Shown: positions 58,436-64,000 of the stretch, piece by piece
How positions within the stretch are numbered: the stretch's first letter is position 1
Layout of the letters: each line of letters starts with the position of its first letter
Translations under genes and position numbers: made by a program
Source: Tillus elongatus
Taxonomy: Eukaryota > Arthropoda > Insecta > Coleoptera > Cleridae
Length of the DNA stretch: 64,000 nt
Assembly (NCBI GenBank): GCA_964006375.1
Contig: OZ023270.1
Location: 74,148,891-74,212,890, forward strand
Direction: 5' to 3'
The notes under the pieces: generated by a model
What the model was told of the DNA's origin: nothing
The model's input: only the letters and a program-made list of their open reading frames with translations
Databases searched by the model: none

Positions 58436-60790
58436 AGATCCAGCAACACCGACATGGCGGCTGTTCTCCAGCGTATTCTCCATTTTCAGCACCAGTTGGT
58501 GCAGTGCTGTTTCTGCTGAGAATCCTGCTCTGTATGCATACTGTCCGCAGTGTAGGGGATATTCTTCCAGTACATCGTCCCTAATGTGCCGGTCGAGCAG
58601 TTTTTCCACTGTTTTTAGCAAGAAGGACATGAGACTTATCAGCCTCAGGGACTTTGCCTGGTGTTGGAGTCCATGCCCTCGGAATGTACCCAAGAGCCAG
58701 GCTGGCCCTCATAATGAGGCGCCAGGGGATTTGTATGGCTTAAAGCTGTTAATGGCTTATCTAGTTTTGCACCAAGTAACCACCTCTTTAGCGACTGTCC
58801 AGTCTACTCTAGATGCCCGCCTATAAGGCGCCTCTATTTCTGAGTGTTCCCAGTTTGGAGGTGATTGATTGGTTTATTATGTTACAGCCGGGGAAATGCG
58901 TCTGGATTATTCCATAGTTTTTTCCCCCGAGCTTGTAAAGCCTCCCGTGGATGTTCTAAGGGAGCCTATGTTGGTCTGAGTGCCCTTGGACAGGATCTGG
59001 TGTAGTCGAGCACTCTCGGACCTGTTTTCCACTTCCTCGCAGTGCCCCCTCCACGACTCTTTCTTGGCGTCCCTCAGTCTTTTGTTATAGGTCGTTAGGG
59101 CATGTCTATATTCATACCATGCTCCCGACGTTTTGGCCGCGTTAAACAGCTTACGAACCTGCGTCCTCCTTTGCCTGAGGTCCTCTTTCCACCACGTGAC
59201 GTTCCTGGTGGACGCCCTCATTTTCAGGGGGCAGTTATGCCGAGGTAATTGCATCTCGACATTGGGCTGCCGCAATCTTGAGGTCTATTGAATTGTCTAT
59301 GGTACTCTTAACCCCCGCAGTTTCACTGATAGGTCTGACCTATAGGCTTCCCAGTCCGCCTTGCGGGGGTTCCGGTACCATACCGTTTGTCTTTCGACCT
59401 TGGCAATTTCAAACCAGATGTATCTGTGGCCTGAGCTACTCACTTCCCCAGACACAGCCCAGTTCTTAACAAAGTCACCCAGGAACTGGGTGGAAACTCT
59501 TAGATCTAAAACTTCCTCACGCCGTATTGTGACGAGGGCGGCTTATTACCTCTATTCAATATGTCTAAATTAAATTTCATAAAGAATTGTAAAAGTGCCT
59601 CACCCCTAGAGTTTGTGTCCGAGCTACCCCACAACTCATGGTCCGCATTCGCGTCCATGCCGATGATGGTCTGCCATCCACCTGCTCTGATACCCACCAT
59701 CAGCTGCTCCAATTCCTTGGGTGGAGGAGGGTCCGTGCTGTCCCCTGGCAGATAGACTGACCCGACAGTAACATCTCTCGGCCCATCCGCTCCTCCACAT
59801 CGGATTTTGATCGTTGCCAGGTCCCTGGAACAGAAATTCATTAAAGGCAGAAACTCTACCCCTGTCCTGACCAAAATGCAGGCCCTCGGGTTCTCGCTGG
59901 ATCTGCTGTAGATGAGCTTTCCAGCAGCTCCGCCGAGTCCCTTGACCTCTCCTTTATAGGAGTACGGTTCCTGGATGAGGGCCACACATCCGTGTTCCTC
60001 AGAGCCATCAGTAGTCCGGCCGTGGCTGCCCTACCGTGTTGGAGGTTGACCTGAAAGAACCTAAGTCCCATTAACCCCTAGTTGCTTCCCCAGTGGGAGG
60101 AACCTAACCCTTCTCAGGCCCCAGAATGCATTGAAAGATGTTCCATCGGACCTCACCGCCCTCCGGTGGGACCCAGCTTCCCGCTTGGGTGTCGGGGACA
60201 AGTCTATGGCCGAAGCTACCGCCCGATCCCCCGTATCTCCGTCGGTCGTGAGACCTCCAGACTCCGCTGACTCTGCCGCCCCCTGGCTCGTCTCCGTTTC
60301 CGGAAAAGATTCAAGGCACGAGTCTGTAGCTGGAGTCACTCCTCGAGCCCCATTGGTTTTGGTTCCATATATATTTATAATCTTCATGTTGTTCCCACGG
60401 GAATGGGGGAAATATTGCACACACCATTAGAACCCCCTGTGTGGTGCAAGGCGGGTTACTCTGGAGGGTTGCCCGGTATTCCAGAGGTTCCATTCACGAC
60501 ACCATCACCCTGGTGTCATTCATCCCTAGGCACGGGTCACGTGACACCGTAGATTGGAGGAGTTTACTTCGACCTCCTGGTCTAGATCCCGTCATGTTTA
60601 GCTATCAGCAGGGTCACCTCGTGCAGGATGCGGCTCTTCACCGCGCATGCCAGTCTTGGGGAAAGCTTCAACGAAAGTTTATGTTGTTTCCACTTCTTCA
60701 GCTTGCTCCCTCGAGTCCTTTGGCCCGCGACTCCTTGACCCCCAGCCGCGGTCTCCTCAGTAACGAATTTTTTCTACGAAAATTAGCTTA
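58436..60790 (-). pseudogene. LINE 5' part: ORF1-like region, AP endonuclease, start of RT
   Basis: Minus strand, in order. 60790-60060: low-similarity ORF1-like sequence (TETSQGAAESAESGGLTTDG). 60071-59506: APE-type endonuclease (FFQVNLQHGRAATAGLLMAL; a frameshift near 59990; ALIQEPYSYKGEVKGLGGAA; VGSVYLPGDS; IIGMDANADHELWGSSDTNS). 59275-58907: linker (NVTWWKEDLRQRRTQVRKLF). 58693-58440: RT fingers (LRLISLMSFLLKTVEKLLDR, HIRDDVLEEYPLHCGQYAYR, AGFSAETALHQLVLKMENTL). It breaks at RT motif A, where LLDL runs into a poly-C tract. Multiple frameshifts make it dead. With the RNase H piece at 52.6 kb it may be the same family, on the opposite strand. Confidence 0.85.
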
Positions 60791-60885
60791 AAATTAGAGA
60801 CAGTCAAACTGTACACTTAACTAAAACCACTGCCAAAGTATCAGAGAAAGAAGGGTCTATTTGCAATGCGTTTTCTGCAAATGTT

Positions 60886-61021
60886 TTAGTAAAATAATTA
60901 TTTACAAAGGGAATGTACCTGTCAAATTATAAATATGGCAGGTATTTTTCCCTATTAATTGCTTGGATCGTTTTATTTTAGTCAATCCATCCAGTTTTTG
61001 CAAACAATTAACAAACAAAAA
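60886..61021 (+). mobile_element. Family A fragment
   Basis: 'aattatttacaaagggaatg' through 'catccagtttttgcaaacaa' repeats the inner arm of the adjacent complete copy (61300-61420). Confidence 0.7.
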
Positions 61022-62021
61022 TTTCGGGACGCAGCAAGTGCGTTATAGTAGTCAATTTTTATAAGAATTGTACACTATTAGCAAGATATACTATTAAAAC
61101 TAATTCTTTAAATTTAAACGGACCTGTGAGATCGGTTTTAGAGTCCTAGTTAGCGATTATTTGAAAAAAAAAAATATATTTTATATGGAGCTACTAAATT
61201 AAAATTTGGTCTCAGATATAATATGTAAATACAGCAAGTCTCTTTAAAAAATTGTGTTACAAATTTCGTTAAAGTTACAAAAGTTTTTTAGAAAAAAATT
61301 AATTATTTACAAAGGTTATAAGTACCTGTCAAATTATAAATATGGCAGGTATTTTTCCTTATTAATTGTTTGGATGTTTTGTTTTAGTCAACCCATCAAG
61401 TTTTGCAAACAATAAACAACAAAAAAGGTTTTTTTAAACAAATTTGTAGTTATGCGCGAAGCTCATTATGTTATTATTATTTTTAATTTATTACCCACGT
61501 GCGTTTACATAGGTGTTACTATGGTTCAAGATTGAAGATGCTGGCTTAATGCGAAATTTATTGAGCTATCGGATTGAAATATTTTTACGAAAATTTTCTA
61601 CCATAACATAAGAAACCTTTTTTGTTGTTTATTGTTTGCAAAACTGGATGGGTTGACTAAAACAAAACCATCCACGCAATTAATAAGGAAAAATATTTGC
61701 CATATTTATAATTTGACAGGTACCTTCTCTGTGTAAATAATTAATTTTTTACTGAAAAACGTTTGTAACTTTAATGAAATTTGTAACACAATTTTTTAAA
61801 GGCACTTGCAGTACTTACATATTATATCTAAGAACGAATTAAAAATTTTTAGCTCTATATAAAATATAATTTTTTTCAAATAATTGCTAACTGGGACTCT
61901 AAAACCGAACTCCAAGGTCCATTTAAATTTAAAGAATTCGTTTTAATAATATATCTTACTAATAGTGTACAATTCTTATGAAAATTCACTACTATAACTC
62001 ACTTGCTGCGTCCCAAACCTT
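61022..62021. mobile_element. Family A foldback element, complete
   Basis: About 400-bp inverted arms (61025-61430 and 61615-62021) begin 'gggacgcagcaagtgcgtta' and are mirrored by 'taactcacttgctgcgtccc'. Arm similarity is high along the whole length. The ~185-bp centre contains 'cgaagctcattatgttatta' and 'ggtgttactatggttcaaga'. No transposase; the target duplication is not clear. Confidence 0.88.
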
Positions 62022-62157
62022 TTTCTAGACATAAAAGAGGACCAAAGATGTACGTCTATCAAACACATATATACGAGGTAAGCGCTAAAATTTCCCGGCC
62101 TGTCTATGAACGAAACAGCGTACACTCACATTTAAATTTTATTTTTGAAGCGCCCCC

Positions 62158-62175
62158 CCACCCCCCCCCCCCCAC
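62158..62175. repeat. Poly-C tract
   Basis: A run of C interrupted by A ('ccccccccccccccac'), at the 3' boundary of the mariner pseudogene. Confidence 0.85.
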
Positions 62176-63228
62176 CCATAACAACAATGCACGTATTACT
62201 TCGTTTCAGAATCAATTCGATACCGCTAAAAGAATATTCTTTCAGTTTGTTTTCAAAATGTACCTACACTGCAGCTTTCACCTCTTCGCCGTCATTGAAA
62301 TGGCGACCGTGGAGGACCTTTTTCAAATTTCCAAATAGGCAGTAATCACTGGAGGCTATATGTTGACTACACGGAGCGCAATCAATTTGTTAGAAACCGC
62401 ATTCATGAATTGCGGCTTATGCAATTCGAACAGGGTACATGGGTGCATTGTCATGGAGCAAACGCACGCCTCTGGTCAGTTTATCCACGTCTTTTCTCCC
62501 AAATATTTTGTCGTAATTTATGAAGGAGTGTTGCATAATATGCCCCGTTGTCTGTGGTGTTGCGTTCTTTAAAATCTATGAGAAAAATACCCTCACAATC
62601 CCAAAAAATCGTAGCCCTCACCTTTTTTGTCGGCTGACAGACCACTAACTTTCTTGGCGGTGCTTCTCCATTTCGCCTCCATTCCATCGACTGACTTTTG
62701 TACAAAAGATCATAGTAGAGAACCGTAGTTTTATCCCCTGTGACAATCGCCTTCAACACGTCAAAGGGGTTTTCTCCACAAAGGTGCAAAAATGATCGGA
62801 CACATTCAACACGCTGCTGACGCTGAACTGCTGAACTGCTGAAAGATGTTTGGGGACCCACCTTGCATTAACTGTATTCATGCCTAAATGTTCGTGGAGG
62901 ATTCTACAAACGCTGGTATCTGAAAGCCCTGACATTTTTTATAATTATTTCACTTTCAAGCGTCGATCGCTTAATACGAGATCCTCAAGGGCAATCTTGT
63001 TGTCCATCACCACTTCCACCTTCATTCCTATTCTTGCGTCATCTGCCAAGCATTCCTGACCTATTCGAAACCGTTTTGACCAATATTTTACCACAGAATA
63101 AGACGCGAATTTCCCCACTACACCCCATCCAACCGAACTTTGATGCTCTGGGATGAAATACCTTCTTGAATACGGAATTTAATAACAGCTCAATTTTCGT
63201 GATTTCTGACATCGTGATAAACAAGTGC
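62170..63228 (-). pseudogene. Mariner transposase, second family, broken
   Basis: The minus-strand reading starts MSEITKIELLLNSVFKKVF (63213 region). It continues in shifting frames through a CLADDARIGMKVEVVMDNKI-like linker, MSGLSDTSVCRILHEHLGMN, NARWVPKHLS, VECVRSFLHLCGENPFDVLK, IVTGDKTTVLYYDLLYKSQS, ATIFWDCEGIFLIDFKERNT and ATLLHKLRQNIWEKRRG. Traces of the C-terminus (ASSDYCLFGNLKKVL, HFNDGEEVKAAV) are visible down to ~62230. Frameshifts occur near 63080, 62850 and 62480, with stops. The family differs from the mariner at 27.8 kb. Confidence 0.85.
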
Positions 63229-63267
63229 CAGTTATAAGAAAACTAATTGACATACAATCCAATTTTG

Positions 63268-63620
63268 AGAACCTCGGTGGTTCAGGGGTAAGAACGTGTG
63301 CCTCTGAACCGAAGGGTACTGGGTTCGATCACAGGGTACTCCTTTCACTTTTTCAGTACAAACTGTAATATTAACATCAACCGAGGTTCTGGCATTGTAT
63401 TTGAGCAAGTTGAATGTCTGCACGTTCCGCCCTTCGGAGGGGGCGTAAAGCCGTCGGTCCCGTGTCCATACGATGTTGGGCACGTTAAAGATCTGTACCA
63501 TCCTTACAGAAAGGCGGGGGTTCGGCAAAATTTCCAGGATAGTGAGGTGAAACTGCTCCCTGGCCTCGGTGATTGGCCATAGTCGCGGAAATAGGCCGAT
63601 GTTAAAGAAACAAAATACAC
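63268..63620 (+). mobile_element. Complete tRNA-derived SINE with 14-bp TSD
   Basis: Perfect 14-bp direct repeats 'acaatccaattttg' flank the unit (63254-63267 and 63621-63634). The head 'acctcggtggttcaggggta' resembles tRNA-Gly, with an A box (TGGTTCAGGGG, 63278-63288) and a B box (GGTTCGATCAC, 63322-63332). The body carries 'ccgcccttcggagggggcgt', 'acgatgttgggcacgttaaa' and 'ggttcggcaaaatttccagg'. The 3' end is 'gatgttaaagaaacaaaata'. Length 353 bp. Related head/body sequence lies in both arms of the 41.6-45 kb inverted duplication. Confidence 0.9.
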
Positions 63621-63763
63621 ACAATCCAATTTTGTTTTTTCCAAGGCTAAGAAGACAAATTTTTGGCGCTTACCTCGTACGTGTGAAAATGTAACCACAT
63701 AATAAGTATACAAGAGTCATGTAGCGAAGATTCTGATACTCATGTTAAAAATAAGGATAAAGA

Positions 63764-64000
<237 letters not shown>

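Overview
Organism and setting. The window is AT-rich, intron-containing nuclear DNA packed with transposable elements. The element mix (several Tc1/mariner-type families with long terminal repeats, mariner, piggyBac, a hAT-type MITE, a Penelope-like element, LINEs with RNase H, a tRNA-derived SINE, foldback elements and many (TA)n arrays) points to an insect with a large, repeat-rich genome. I cannot name the species. Real host genes are few: the last two exons of an acyl-CoA ligase/luciferase-like gene (31225-31699, +), a tRNA-Leu(UAA) gene (29747-29830, +), an intact single-exon ankyrin-repeat gene that I read as ANKRD16 (46034-47005, -), and two exon-like pieces (15835-15932, +; 26544-26706, -).

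Layout. 0-5 kb: MITEs, then a 1.9 kb Tc1/mariner-type element (2551-4461) with a broken transposase. 5.8-9.6 kb: a Penelope-like element split by a 2.9 kb transposase-less element, here called family B (6446-9379). 12.9-15 kb: a second Tc1/mariner-type element. 16-20.2 kb: a third such element whose right terminal repeat is interrupted by a fourth (18030-19960); the outer transposase carries a perfect 104-bp inverted duplication. 20.9-24 kb: second copy of family B. 24-25.6 kb: LINE fragment fused to a ~150-bp satellite. 26.5 kb: possible sperm-tail PG-repeat exon. 27-28.9 kb: LINE 3' end, then a mariner pseudogene. 29.7 kb: tRNA-Leu. 31.2-31.7 kb: acyl-CoA ligase 3' exons. 32.2-33.8 kb: GC-rich, non-coding retroelement with a 12-bp target duplication. 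35.75-39.39 kb: a 1.8 kb near-perfect tandem duplication of a foldback element. 39.9-40.7 kb: truncated Tc1/mariner-type element. 41.6-45 kb: an inverted duplication with ~870-bp arms, each carrying a SINE-like head, split by a 5'-truncated LINE. 45.1-45.9 kb: hAT-type MITE. 46-47 kb: ANKRD16. 49.7-51.7 kb: nearly intact piggyBac transposase. 52.6-53.9 kb: LINE 3' part with RNase H. 54.7-57.3 kb: ~100-bp satellite, about 26 units. 57.5-58 kb: perfect palindrome around (TA)n. 58.4-60.8 kb: LINE 5' part (endonuclease plus start of RT). 61-62 kb: a complete foldback element, here called family A. 62.2-63.2 kb: second mariner pseudogene. 63.27-63.62 kb: complete tRNA-derived SINE with 14-bp target duplications.

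How the parts relate. Nesting gives a relative chronology: Penelope is older than family B, the outer Tc1/mariner element older than the inner one, and the 41.6-45 kb inverted duplication older than its LINE. The 32-34 kb retroelement and the 53.8 kb LINE share a 3' end, consistent with parasitism by the non-coding element. (TA)n arrays recur at transposon edges or at fixed places inside repeat families. Several perfect inverted duplications look like template-switch products. I see no CRISPR array, rRNA gene or prokaryotic-type operon.
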